64,000 nucleotides of DNA from UBA4417 sp031550085 (lineage in GTDB: Bacteria; Bacteroidota; Bacteroidia; Bacteroidales; UBA4417), in the NCBI GenBank assembly GCA_031550085.1, contig JAVBOY010000015.1:58918-122917 (forward strand), in the 5' to 3' direction. Both the position numbers and the translations under genes were made by a program. Numbering within the stretch: the first letter of the stretch is position 1; each line of letters starts with the position of its first letter. Positions 17,348 to 26,365 of the stretch are shown one piece after another. The notes under the pieces were generated by a model. It saw only the letters and a list, made by a program, of their open reading frames with translations. It did no database searches and was not told where the DNA came from.

Positions 17348-19195
17348 TTACTTTCCTCCTATTTGTTCTTCCGTTTTTACAATTACCTGCAGGGTTTCCT
17401 GATAAATCGCCGACATCAAAGTAGCTTTGTCGCCCGGGGCAAAGCGTGCATATTCGCAATTATGCAAAGCCTCTATAAACCGGGATGTAATTTGGGGATC
17501 AACCGCTTTCCGGTTCAAACTGTTTTCGGCCGTTTCTATAGAAAGTTCCGAAAGCGGAATGTTGAATTTATCGCTGATATATCCCCAGATAGCCTGCGAA
17601 ATTTCTTCATAAAAAGCTTCTTGTTTCTGCTGGTCGAGCAATACTTTGGCATTTTTCAGCCTCCGGGTCGCTATCCGTGTTGCCCTGCGATTCCGCATCA
17701 ACCCAATGTTTTGGTTGTCGCGTAGTTTTTTTTGCCAAATAATAATGAAAAGGGCAAATAGCAAGAAGGGTAACAGTAGAATCACATAGAACAACCAGGA
17801 AGCATAAAAATGAACTCCCACGGCATACAGGTTCAATGATTTGTTTTGAATGTACCGGATGTCTTTCCCCGTGTACTTTATGTCTTCTTTCGCATTCCCG
17901 CCTCCTGAAATCTCGGCATTGCCTTTGAATACACGAACCGTGACTCCGGAAGTTTCTATAAGCTTGTATTTCCCTTCACCGGGACTATAAAATGCAAAAC
18001 GTGCCGGCTCTATGGTATACTCGCCTTCCACGCGGGGAACAATCAGGTATTCAAAAGTCCTGGATCCGCTAACTCCGGACGTAGAAGAGGAATAGTTATC
18101 CGTAATCTTGGGGTCGTATACTTCAAAATCCGATGGGAAATCGGCAACGGGTTTTTCGAGCAAATTCAAATTTCCGCTTCCGGAAATGGTGTATTTCAGC
18201 GTTAATGCTTCGCCCGCCCGGAGGATATTCCTGTCGTAATCACTTTTTATCGTGAAATTCCCGATTCCCCCGTTAAATTCTACGGGCTTCCCTTGGGTGG
18301 GAAGCGGCCTTACGTTGATTTCGATGGGATTCGTTTGTAAGGTCTTTTTTATTTCTTGGTATTCAAACGAGGAAAAAGCGTCTTCAAAGAAACTTTTAAA
18401 AAACGGATCGTTGGCAAACGTGCTGTTGAAAAATGGATCGTTGGCAGGACGGTTTCGCGTTTTTACAGCAATCCTGTACTGCACGTCAATGTCGTTCGAT
18501 TTAATCGTAATTTTTCCTGTCTTTTGTGGGAAAAGCGCTGTTTTCCGGATTTCAGCAACAATGTATTTCCTGCCGTTCACTACTTCTACCTTTTGAGGTA
18601 GTTGCTTGGCTCCTTTCAGCAAATCGTGTGCCCAAAAATTCTGGTAATCGGGCATAAAATCGTAGTCCCATTTGATGGCAGAAGTTGGGGTATATAATTT
18701 ATAGGTAATCACGATTTGTTCTCCCAGCACGGGATTCGAATTACTCACGGAAGTCCGGATGTAAACATTGGCGTTGTCGTCCGAATTCTTTTGAGGTTGT
18801 TCTTCCTGTTCATTTCCCGTAACCGAAATCGTTACGGTATTGGATTGGACTTTATTCCCTTTCACTGTCAGGCTTGCAGCTGGAATCGTGAAAGTTCCGG
18901 GTTTTGTTGCCTGCAACACAAAGGAGAATTGCGTGTAGCGCGTTTGGGTAACCTGGCCGTTGTTGTCGAAGGTTGAAAAACCATTCATCGCATCAGGACC
19001 CGAAAGTACCGAAAAATCCTTGATTTCCGGCGAAACAAATCCCTTCCATTCCTGGCTATTAATGGTATACTGTAAATAAAACCGTTGCCCCACCATCATT
19101 TGGCGTGGAGCTTGGGCTGTAAATGTTACTTGCTGGGCAAAAGTTCCAAAAGTAAATGCAATTACAAATATCAAAAGAGAAAATACCCGTTTCAT
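17348..19195 (-). CDS. batD: BatD: large exported membrane-anchored protein
   Basis: 615 residues. A signal peptide (LLIFVIAFTFGTFAQ) is followed by beta-rich Ig-like domains (VTFTAQAPRQMMVGQRFYLQYTIN; TLKYTISGSGNLNLLEKPVADFPSDFEVYDPKI; FEYLIVPRVEGEYTIEPARFAFY), one transmembrane helix near residue 465 (WLFYVILLLPFLLFALFIIIW), and a cytoplasmic helical tail ending in KTEEQIGGK. This matches the BatD/oxygen-tolerance family. Its periplasmic mass probably works with BatA/BatB VWA domains. Confidence 0.92.
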   Translation of the reverse strand: MKRVFSLLIFVIAFTFGTFAQQVTFTAQAPRQMMVGQRFYLQYTINSQEWKGFVSPEIKDFSVLSGPDAMNGFSTFDNNGQVTQTRYTQFSFVLQATKPGTFTIPAASLTVKGNKVQSNTVTISVTGNEQEEQPQKNSDDNANVYIRTSVSNSNPVLGEQIVITYKLYTPTSAIKWDYDFMPDYQNFWAHDLLKGAKQLPQKVEVVNGRKYIVAEIRKTALFPQKTGKITIKSNDIDVQYRIAVKTRNRPANDPFFNSTFANDPFFKSFFEDAFSSFEYQEIKKTLQTNPIEINVRPLPTQGKPVEFNGGIGNFTIKSDYDRNILRAGEALTLKYTISGSGNLNLLEKPVADFPSDFEVYDPKITDNYSSSTSGVSGSRTFEYLIVPRVEGEYTIEPARFAFYSPGEGKYKLIETSGVTVRVFKGNAEISGGGNAKEDIKYTGKDIRYIQNKSLNLYAVGVHFYASWLFYVILLLPFLLFALFIIIWQKKLRDNQNIGLMRNRRATRIATRRLKNAKVLLDQQKQEAFYEEISQAIWGYISDKFNIPLSELSIETAENSLNRKAVDPQITSRFIEALHNCEYARFAPGDKATLMSAIYQETLQVIVKTEEQIGGK

Positions 19196-19237
19196 TTCAA
19201 TAAGTCGGTTCTAAAGTCATGGAACAATGTGCCTCGA

Positions 19238-19888
19238 CTACCAATCTTGTTCGGGTTGGTTTTTTGAAGGCACTGATTGGCTTTTCTTAACTTTCTCCTG
19301 TGTTCTTTTTTCGTTGTTATTCAACGCATTCAACATGCGTTCCGCATCTTGTTTTGAAAGTTGTTGTTTCGGTTTTGGTTCTTGCTTGGGTTGTTGTTGC
19401 TGCTGATCTTGTTTGGGTTGCTGCTGTTTTTGCTGTTGCTGATTGTTCTTTTGTTGCTGTAATTTCGAAAGGGCATAAGAAAGATTGTAGCGGGTGTCCT
19501 CATCTTTCGGATTCAGGCGAAGCGCATTTTTATATGCTTCAACGCTTTTGTCGTATTGTTTATTTTGCATAAACACATTTCCCATGTTGTGATAAATTTT
19601 TGCCAAATCGGATTTGGATTTCGCCACTTTCCCCGCTTTTTGGTAGCGTCCCAACGCTTCCGAATAATTTTTCTGTTTATACAACGCATCTCCCAAGTTG
19701 AATTGTCCCTTCAGCGAAGTTGAATCTTTTTGCAATGCTTTCCGATAACTTATTTCGGCTTCTTTAAAACGATTGCTGTTGTAGTCCTTATTTCCCGCAC
19801 GGATTTGTTTCGGGGCATTTTGCGCAAGCACAAAACAGCCCGGAACCAAGAGCAGTACCATAAGTAATATGGAGCAAAATCGTTTCAT
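19238..19888 (-). CDS. batC: BatC: TPR protein
   Basis: 216 residues with an N-terminal export signal (LLMVLLLVPGCFVLAQ), which could also be read as a lipoprotein signal (LVPGC). It has at least three TPR motifs (NRFKEAEISYRKALQKDS; KNYSEALGRYQKAGK; KQYDKSVEAYKNALRLNPKDEDTRYNLSYAL) and a glutamine/lysine-rich low-complexity tract at about residues 145-180. The tail contains DAERMLNALNNNEK, common in BatC. The glutamine-rich tract is probably a flexible linker. Confidence 0.9.
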   Translation of the reverse strand: MKRFCSILLMVLLLVPGCFVLAQNAPKQIRAGNKDYNSNRFKEAEISYRKALQKDSTSLKGQFNLGDALYKQKNYSEALGRYQKAGKVAKSKSDLAKIYHNMGNVFMQNKQYDKSVEAYKNALRLNPKDEDTRYNLSYALSKLQQQKNNQQQQKQQQPKQDQQQQQPKQEPKPKQQLSKQDAERMLNALNNNEKRTQEKVKKSQSVPSKNQPEQDW

Positions 19889-19896
19889 CAGTATTT

Positions 19897-20937
19897 TTAT
19901 TTATTATTGGAAGGTTTGAAAATTTTAATTCTGTCAGCCCAACGGCTTTTTCTTTTTACGATTGCAATCTCAAAGATAAGGATTATCAAGGCAATCAGTA
20001 AAAAAATCTGAAATTTGTCATCGTAATCCGAAAAAAAGCGGGCATCATATTCGGTCTTATCCATGGTGCTCAATTTCCGGAACACTTCCTTCACTCCCAC
20101 GCTGGTGTTGTTCGCTCTTACATAAATACCTTTTCCGGCCGCAGCAACACTTTGCAATAAACTTTCATCCAATCTCGAAATAATGGTGTTTCCGTTACGG
20201 TCCTTTTTGTATCCGATTTGTGTATTCCCATTGTAAATCGGAATAGGGCTTCCTTCGGGCAATCCGACCCCAATGGTAAACACATGAATCCCTTTATCAG
20301 CAGCACGGGCGGCTGCATCAACGGCATCGCTTTCATGATTTTCACCATCGGTAATTACAATAATTGCCTTGCTTTGCTTGCTGTTGCCAAAACAATTAAC
20401 GGACGTTGAAATAGCTTCGCTTATATTGGTGCCTTGGGTGGGAACCAAATCAGGACTTATGGACGATAAAAACAGCTTTGCGGCCTGAAAATCATTTGTA
20501 ATGGGCATTTGGACATAAGCCTTCCCGGCAAACACAACCAATCCAACCCGGTCGTCGCCCAAATTATCAAGCAATCTGCTAATCGCTTGCTTGGAACGCT
20601 CCAAACGGTTAGGGGAAATATCCTGCGCCAGCATGGAATTTGAAACATCCAACACAAAAACCATATCGATCCCTTTGCGCTTGATTTTTTCAAGTTTTGA
20701 GCCGACCTGGGGATCCGCCAATCCGATCACCAAAAAAGTCCATGCCAGTAACAGCAAAATAAATTTCAACTTTTCACGAAAACTCGAATAATCCGGCATA
20801 ATCCGGGAGAAAAGGCGTTCATCGATCGCTTTTAACAAGTTGATGCGCTTTTGCCGCCGCATGAGGACATACAATGCCGTAAACACCAAAATGCCCCAGA
20901 GCAAATTCAAGAAATATGGATGCGCAAATTTGAACAT
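19897..20937 (-). CDS. batB: BatB: von Willebrand A-domain membrane protein
   Basis: 346 residues. Two N-terminal hydrophobic segments (about 8-25 and 58-75) flank a short loop; the VWA domain spans about 88-300 with a MIDAS metal site (DVSNSM, later TDGENHESD), and a C-terminal transmembrane helix lies at 313-332. It is paralogous to batA, the next gene upstream. Both probably place their VWA domains on the periplasmic side to bind partners. Confidence 0.93.
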   Translation of the reverse strand: MFKFAHPYFLNLLWGILVFTALYVLMRRQKRINLLKAIDERLFSRIMPDYSSFREKLKFILLLLAWTFLVIGLADPQVGSKLEKIKRKGIDMVFVLDVSNSMLAQDISPNRLERSKQAISRLLDNLGDDRVGLVVFAGKAYVQMPITNDFQAAKLFLSSISPDLVPTQGTNISEAISTSVNCFGNSKQSKAIIVITDGENHESDAVDAAARAADKGIHVFTIGVGLPEGSPIPIYNGNTQIGYKKDRNGNTIISRLDESLLQSVAAAGKGIYVRANNTSVGVKEVFRKLSTMDKTEYDARFFSDYDDKFQIFLLIALIILIFEIAIVKRKSRWADRIKIFKPSNNK

Positions 20938-20957
20938 GAGAGTATTTATTCCTTGGT

Positions 20958-21950
20958 TTACGGATAACTTTTAAAAACAGTGGTTTTCAATATGAGTTCC
21001 AACGCCAGTAAAATCAAGGCTACAAGTGCAAAGATTAAAAATTCTTCGTTTTTACGGGCATATTCGGTCACGTCTAATTTCGTTTTTTCCATTTTATCAA
21101 TGTCCTGATAAATGGATTCCAGTTTTTGCTTGTTGGTAGCACGGAAATATTGTCCGTGGGTCATTTGCGAAACTTCTTTCAACAGCGCTTCATCGATTTT
21201 CACTTCAACTTGTTCGTACTGAATCCCAATGGGCGTTTGAAACGGATACGGAGCTTTTCCTATGGTTCCCACGCCAATGGTGTAAATACGAATCCCGTAC
21301 ATGCCTGCAATTTCCGCCGCCGACAACGGATCCAAAGAACCTGCATTGTTAACGCCATCCGTCAACAAAATAATGATTTTACTCTTTGACTTGCTGTTTT
21401 TCAGGCGGTTGATTGCAGCAGCCAATCCATCTCCAATCGCAGTTCCGTCATCGATCATTCCGCTTTCAATCGTTTGGTATTGATTGATCAAAACGCTGTG
21501 GTCTGTGGTCAGCGGGCATAAAGTAAAGCTTTCGCCGCTAAAAATAACCAGTCCCATTCGGTCGTTGGGACGGCTGTTGATAAACTGGATTCCGACTTCT
21601 TTTGCCGCTTCCAGACGATTGGGTTTAAAATCTTCCGCCAGCATGGAGGTTGAGATATCTGTTGCCAGCATGACATCAATTCCTTCCACACTAATGTCTT
21701 TGCTGCTTATACGGGTTTGCGGCCTGGCGAGGGCTAGTATCAAAAAAATAAGAGCCAGCAGGCGGATTGCAAAAATAATGTACCGCGAATATTGGCGCAA
21801 GCTTGTTTTGGGAATGTTGAATCCATCAAAATGCGAAACTGCTACTTTTGCATGAATGTATTGCAAGCGATACCAATACCACGCTATTGCCGCAGGAATC
21901 AGCAGCAATAACCAGAGGTATTCAGGATTTGCAAATTCAAAGTTCCGCAT
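20958..21950 (-). CDS. batA: BatA: von Willebrand A-domain membrane protein
   Basis: 330 residues. The N-terminal FANPEYLWLLLLIPAAIAWYWY helix and a second helix near residue 60 precede a VWA domain with the complete MIDAS pattern (DISTSM near residue 95, TDGVNNAGS near 200). A C-terminal transmembrane helix (FLIFALVALILLALELIL) closes the protein. It follows the BatX gene with a 2-base gap, so translation is likely coupled. Confidence 0.93.
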   Translation of the reverse strand: MRNFEFANPEYLWLLLLIPAAIAWYWYRLQYIHAKVAVSHFDGFNIPKTSLRQYSRYIIFAIRLLALIFLILALARPQTRISSKDISVEGIDVMLATDISTSMLAEDFKPNRLEAAKEVGIQFINSRPNDRMGLVIFSGESFTLCPLTTDHSVLINQYQTIESGMIDDGTAIGDGLAAAINRLKNSKSKSKIIILLTDGVNNAGSLDPLSAAEIAGMYGIRIYTIGVGTIGKAPYPFQTPIGIQYEQVEVKIDEALLKEVSQMTHGQYFRATNKQKLESIYQDIDKMEKTKLDVTEYARKNEEFLIFALVALILLALELILKTTVFKSYP

Positions 21951-21952
21951 AA

Positions 21953-22936
21953 TCAGCTTGTTTCTGTTTTTAACGGTTCATGGGTTTCCGCAGGTTTTGT
22001 ATCCATCACAAAACCGGTGGCATTGGTCATGCTGCGGGCATTTTCATCGTCCAACGGTTGTTCTTTGGCAAATTTTACCAAATCGGCCAAATAAAGTACC
22101 TGGCTCAATTTTTCACGGGCTGCCTGACTCAGGTTAAGTGTATCAAAAGCTTCCAAAATTTCATCCGAGGTCATTTCAATGGCTGCGACGTCGTGTTGTT
22201 TGCTAAGATACACCCGCAAAGCATCCGTAATTTCAGTATAATATTGTTTCAGTTTTCCCGAAGCCGGAAGTTTTTTATTCGAAGTTTCCTGCAACGAATT
22301 CAAAGCTTCTTGCCAGGCGGGAAGTTTCGGCTTGTGCTCAAACGAAATGAGCGGTTTATTGTTCCGCCGGCGCCACCAAATATACCAAACCAATGCTCCG
22401 ATAAGGCATACGCCGATACCGATCAATAAATAAGGCAGTATTTCGCGGAACGTCAAAGGCTGCTTCATGGGCGCTTTGATATCCCGGATATTGGCAGTTG
22501 TATCCACCGGAACAGATAAAACCTTTAGCGTAAGTGAATCGGTATAAAGTTTATAAACCGTTGCATCTTTCGGCTTGAGGTATGAAAACTCAAATGCAGG
22601 AATTACATGCACTCCGCTGTCGAATGAGGTAATGGTCAGCGTTTGGGTATAATCGGTAAGGCCCTCTGCCGATGCCCTTTTTGAGGTATCGATTTTCGAG
22701 CGGTTTAGTACTTCGATCGACTTCGAAAGCGTATCCGAAAAGACCCAGCTGGTTTTTGCATTTTTCGGAAAACTGACCTGAAACGTCAAATGAATTTGTT
22801 CTCCGATACGTATTTGCGCCGTATCCAGTTTTGCTACTGCTTTTTGGGCAACAGCAGCCGGAGCCGATAAAAGCATCATCCAAACACATAGCTTAAAAAC
22901 AAGTGTCCTGAAAATTTCTAATGTGCTTTTTTTCAT
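21953..22936 (-). CDS. Bat-operon membrane protein with DUF4381-like region (BatX)
   Basis: 327 residues. A signal peptide (to about residue 30), a beta-rich extracytoplasmic domain (KLDTAQIRIGEQIHLTFQVSFPKNAKTSW, with SFDSGVHVIPAFEFSY), one transmembrane helix near 165-190 (LPYLLIGIGVCLIGALVWYIWWRRR), then a helical cytoplasmic part with LPAWQEALNSLQ and YYTEITDALRVYLSKQHDV. This architecture is usual for the gene between the DUF58 gene and batA in Bacteroidetes. The periplasmic domain resembles those of BatD, suggesting a common partner. I give no gene symbol because naming is inconsistent. Confidence 0.8.
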   Translation of the reverse strand: MKKSTLEIFRTLVFKLCVWMMLLSAPAAVAQKAVAKLDTAQIRIGEQIHLTFQVSFPKNAKTSWVFSDTLSKSIEVLNRSKIDTSKRASAEGLTDYTQTLTITSFDSGVHVIPAFEFSYLKPKDATVYKLYTDSLTLKVLSVPVDTTANIRDIKAPMKQPLTFREILPYLLIGIGVCLIGALVWYIWWRRRNNKPLISFEHKPKLPAWQEALNSLQETSNKKLPASGKLKQYYTEITDALRVYLSKQHDVAAIEMTSDEILEAFDTLNLSQAAREKLSQVLYLADLVKFAKEQPLDDENARSMTNATGFVMDTKPAETHEPLKTETS

Positions 22937-22990
22937 AAAATTATCGTATCGGATTGCCCTATTTCTGCAAAATAAAAAAGTACTGAACGC

Positions 22991-23866
22991 CTACATCCGG
23001 GCTTCACGCCGTTTAAACAGTTTCATCAACGGACGTGCGTAATCTTCGTCCGTACAAATCGAGGCAACGTCCGTACCGCTTCTCAAAAAAGTTTGTTTTA
23101 AATAATCATCATGCCGCAACCACCACTGATGGTAACTCCGGCGCACCGTTTTATTGGATAAATCAATCCAAAGGCTTTTCCCGCTTTCTTTATCGTAAAC
23201 TTGCGTGATTCCCAAAGGGAGAGCCTCCGCATCGTGTTTGTCATATACGCGCAAAGCCACAATATCATGTTTGTTCGACGCAATTTGTAAGGCTTTCTCA
23301 AAATTTTGGTCCAAAAAATCAGAAACAATAAATGCCGTGCACCTTTTTTTCAATGCATTTGTCAAAAAACGAAGCGCTTCGGCAATATTTGTTTTTTGGC
23401 TTTCGGGTTTAAAATCGATGAGTTCCCGAATAATCCGCAAAATATGCGAGGACCCTTTTTTAGGCGGAATAAATTTTTCAATCCGGTCGCTAAAAAAGAT
23501 AACCCCAACCTTATCGTTATTTTGGATAGCCGAAAAAGCCAAAACGGCTGCAATTTCCGTCATCTGCTCTTCTTTCAACTGGACGCGTGTACCAAACTCA
23601 TTCGATCCGCTTACATCCAGTAAAAGCATAACCGTCAATTCACGCTCTTCCTCAAAAACTTTCACATAGGGATGATTGAATCGCGCCGTAACGTTCCAGT
23701 CAATATTCCGGATATCGTCGCCGTATTGGTATTCGCGCACCTCGCTGAAAGCCATGCCCCGCCCCTTAAAAGCACTGTGATACTGCCCGCTGAAGATGTG
23801 CTGCGACAACCCACGGGTTTTTATCTCTATTTTCCGTACTTTTTTTAAAACTTCTGATGTTTCCAC
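22991..23866 (-). CDS. DUF58 (VWA-like) protein of the Bat operon
   Basis: A soluble protein of 291 residues that normally partners the MoxR ATPase. The start chosen is GTG (read METSEVLKKVRKIEIKTRGLS), which gives the usual N-terminus; the frame is open upstream to a TTG but that would overrun the gap after moxR. Core motifs are GQYHSAFKGRGMAFSEVREYQYGDDIRNIDWNVTAR, the metal-site-like LLDVSGSNEFG, and AFIVSDFLDQ. It probably acts as a MoxR substrate or adaptor that connects the ATPase to the membrane VWA proteins. Confidence 0.9.
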   Translation of the reverse strand: METSEVLKKVRKIEIKTRGLSQHIFSGQYHSAFKGRGMAFSEVREYQYGDDIRNIDWNVTARFNHPYVKVFEEERELTVMLLLDVSGSNEFGTRVQLKEEQMTEIAAVLAFSAIQNNDKVGVIFFSDRIEKFIPPKKGSSHILRIIRELIDFKPESQKTNIAEALRFLTNALKKRCTAFIVSDFLDQNFEKALQIASNKHDIVALRVYDKHDAEALPLGITQVYDKESGKSLWIDLSNKTVRRSYHQWWLRHDDYLKQTFLRSGTDVASICTDEDYARPLMKLFKRREARM

Positions 23867-23946
23867 AAACAAAAAACTTTGGAACTTTGCAATCGATTTA
23901 AACTGGATCTCTTGTTGTTTCAATAAGACAACAAGCAAATGAATGC

Positions 23947-24939
23947 TTAGGGCACTTCAACAGCGTTTAAAATTTCGTTAATAATATCTTCCGTCGTGAT
24001 ATTTTCAGCTTCCGCTTCGTAGGTCAGGCCGATGCGGTGGCGCATCACATCGTGAGCAATGGCACGGACGTCCTCGGGGATCACATAGCCGCGACGCTTG
24101 ATAAACGCATACGATTTTGCCGCCAATGCCAAATAAATGCTGGCCCTTGGAGAAGCGCCGTAACGAATTAAACCGTTAAATTTTTGAAGTTTGTAATCAT
24201 TTGGAAAACGGGATGCAAAAACAATATCTGTGATGTAGTTTTCTATTTTTTCATCCAAATAGACTTCCCGGACCACCGAGCGAGCCTTTAAAATACTCTC
24301 AGGCTTCAAAATGGCACGCGTTTGCAGGCTTTCTTCATTAATATTCTGGCGAAGAATTTGTTTCTCTTCTTGTTTTTTGGGATACGTAATTATTACTTTC
24401 AGCATAAAGCGGTCAACTTGTGCTTCAGGCAGCGGATACGTTCCCTCCTGCTCAATCGGATTTTGTGTTGCAAGTACCAAAAAAGGTTCGGGAAGTTTGT
24501 AAGTTGTTTCCCCGATTGTAACCTGGCGTTCTTGCATGGCTTCCAGCAAAGCGCTTTGCACTTTGGCTGGAGAACGGTTGATTTCGTCGGCAAGAATAAA
24601 ATTTGCAAAAATGGGGCCTTTGCGGACCTGAAATTCTTCGGTTTTTTGACTGTAAATCAATGTCCCCAAAAGGTCGGCCGGTAATAAGTCGGGAGTAAAT
24701 TGAATCCGGCTGAATTTCAGGTCAATGGTATTCGCCAGTGATTTAATGGCCAACGTTTTTGCCAAACCGGGAACCCCTTCCAATAAAATATGACCATTGG
24801 CCAGCAATCCAATCATTAAGCGCTCCACCATGTGCTTTTGCCCGACAATAACACGCTGGAGTTCCATCGTCAACATATCAACAAAAGCGCTCTCCTGCTG
24901 GATTTTATCATTCAATTCTTTTATATTTTCATCAAACAT
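23947..24939 (-). CDS. moxR: MoxR-family AAA+ ATPase
   Basis: First gene of the Bat operon; 330 residues from ATG (MFDENIKELNDKI). Walker A is LEGVPGLAKTLAIKSLA, Walker B is ILADEINRS, sensor 1 is VLATQNPIEQEGTYPLPEAQVDRF, and the C-terminal lid contains GASPRASIYLALAAKSYAF and RHRIGLTYEAEAE. MoxR proteins act as chaperone-like ATPases for assembling or activating metal-binding partners, here most likely the VWA proteins BatA, BatB and the DUF58 protein. The frame extends 16 codons further upstream but that start would lie upstream of the transcript. Confidence 0.95.
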   Translation of the reverse strand: MFDENIKELNDKIQQESAFVDMLTMELQRVIVGQKHMVERLMIGLLANGHILLEGVPGLAKTLAIKSLANTIDLKFSRIQFTPDLLPADLLGTLIYSQKTEEFQVRKGPIFANFILADEINRSPAKVQSALLEAMQERQVTIGETTYKLPEPFLVLATQNPIEQEGTYPLPEAQVDRFMLKVIITYPKKQEEKQILRQNINEESLQTRAILKPESILKARSVVREVYLDEKIENYITDIVFASRFPNDYKLQKFNGLIRYGASPRASIYLALAAKSYAFIKRRGYVIPEDVRAIAHDVMRHRIGLTYEAEAENITTEDIINEILNAVEVP

Positions 24940-24955
24940 AGTCCAAAATTTTAAG

Positions 24956-24987
24956 CAAATGTAGGAAGTCAAAACGCTTATAGACAA
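24956..24987 (-). promoter_or_regulatory. Promoter of the moxR-bat operon
   Basis: On the minus strand TTG (24985-24987) and TACATTTG (24956-24963) lie 21 bases apart. The start would be near 24949, ten bases before the moxR ATG, a very short leader. Confidence 0.6.
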
Positions 24988-24997
24988 TGTATTGTCT
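24982..24997. promoter_or_regulatory. Palindrome over the -33 box of the bat operon
   Basis: AGACAATGTATTGTCT: perfect 7-base arms with a 2-base centre, overlapping the -33 element. Its position suits a repressor or activator site for the bat operon. No regulator gene sits next to it. Confidence 0.45.
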
Positions 24998-25152
24998 GTT
25001 AAAAATTGTTAACCTTATTGGTAAAATGTGTTAAACAAAAAGCTATTCAGCAGCATGGCCCTGCCAGACCCCCAATCAACACTGCAATAGCAATTTGGAA
25101 CCCCGACAAAACAAAGAATCTACAAGGTTTATATGTGCAGCCTTGTATTTTG

Positions 25153-25160
25153 TATTTTTG
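25153..25160 (+). promoter_or_regulatory. -7 element of the CapA-like gene
   Basis: TATTTTTG, 22 bases before the chosen ATG; the -33 region is weak. It places the transcript start near 25167 and rules out longer N-termini. Confidence 0.4.
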
Positions 25161-25182
25161 TCGAAATATTTGTTTAAAAAAA

Positions 25183-26337
25183 ATGCACTTGCACAAAAAG
25201 TACGGCCTTTTAATTTGCGCTGCGATCCTCCTCGCTTTTATCATCCTTTCATTTCAAAAAACCGAACAACCGCAGCTAGCTGCTAAAACCGATTCCATTC
25301 CCCAGGAAATCACCCTTTTGTTTATGGGCGATATCATGCAACACATGCCTCAAATCGATGCTGCCTGGGACGAAAATTTGAACCGGTATGTATACGATTC
25401 CTGTTTTCGCTATGTACAACCGCTGATTAGCAGCGCAGATCTTGCAATCGCAAATTTTGAAACAACATTAGCCGGAAAGCCCTACAGCGGTTATCCGCAA
25501 TTTTGCGCACCCGATGAATTGGTCCAGGCAATGCTCAATGCCGGAATTGATTTGGCAGGAACTTGCAACAACCATTCGTGCGATAAAGGGAAAAAAGGCA
25601 TCGAACGAACCATCTCCGTGATGGACAGCCTGGGGTTACAACATTTCGGGACCTATAAAGATTCGCTTTCCTACCGGAAACAAAACCCTTTGTTGCTAAT
25701 GAAGAAAGGATTCCGCCTGGCTTTCTTGAATTATACCTACGGAACAAATGGAATCCCTGTACCCGCCGGAAACATTGTAAGTCTGATTGATACCAACACC
25801 ATTTTTAAGGATTTAAAGGCCGCCAAAGATTCTATCCCCGACAAAATCATCGTATTTATCCATTGGGGAGAAGAATATCAACGGGAACCCAATGATTTTC
25901 AAAAAACCATCGCCCGGTTTTGCTTTGCAAACGGAGCCGATTTTATCATCGGGTCGCATCCGCATGTGGTTCAGCCTATGGAATGGGAAAAAGCTTCTGC
26001 TTCGCAAAAAGACCGGATTGTGGTTTGGTCAATGGGAAATTATGTTTCAAACCAACGCAAACGGTATACCGACGGCGGAGCTATGTTTTCGCTGACATTG
26101 GAAAAGAAAGGCAATTCGGTTTCCGTCAAAGATTGCGGATATCACCTTACCTGGGTTTACAATCCCATTAAAAACGGGAAACGAAATTACTACATCCTTC
26201 CGGTTACACAGTTTGAAACCGATTCCCTGTTTCTGGATAAAGAATCGAAAGCAGCTTTCAATCTATTTACCAGCGATTCGCGTGAGTTATTGCAAAAGAA
26301 CAAGCAGGTGAACGAGCTTCCCGCTTTTTCAAAATAG
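25183..26337 (+). CDS. CapA/PGA_cap family metallophosphatase-like protein
   Basis: 384 residues from ATG (MHLHKKYG). A signal anchor at residues 7-23 (LLICAAILLAFIILSF) precedes a domain of the bacterial capsule-synthesis CapA family: LLFMGDIMQHMPQ, SADLAIANFETTLAG, GIDLAGTCNNHSCDKG, IVFIHWGEEYQREP, ADFIIGSHPHVVQPMEW, VVWSMGNYVSNQ. The fold is related to calcineurin-like phosphoesterases, with conserved Asp, Asn, and two His residues retained. Function in non-capsulated Bacteroidetes is unsettled. It is convergent with the alpha/beta hydrolase and divergent from moxR. Confidence 0.85.
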   Translation: MHLHKKYGLLICAAILLAFIILSFQKTEQPQLAAKTDSIPQEITLLFMGDIMQHMPQIDAAWDENLNRYVYDSCFRYVQPLISSADLAIANFETTLAGKPYSGYPQFCAPDELVQAMLNAGIDLAGTCNNHSCDKGKKGIERTISVMDSLGLQHFGTYKDSLSYRKQNPLLLMKKGFRLAFLNYTYGTNGIPVPAGNIVSLIDTNTIFKDLKAAKDSIPDKIIVFIHWGEEYQREPNDFQKTIARFCFANGADFIIGSHPHVVQPMEWEKASASQKDRIVVWSMGNYVSNQRKRYTDGGAMFSLTLEKKGNSVSVKDCGYHLTWVYNPIKNGKRNYYILPVTQFETDSLFLDKESKAAFNLFTSDSRELLQKNKQVNELPAFSK

Positions 26338-26365
26338 AAGCCAGACCTTTTACTGTTTCAAATAG

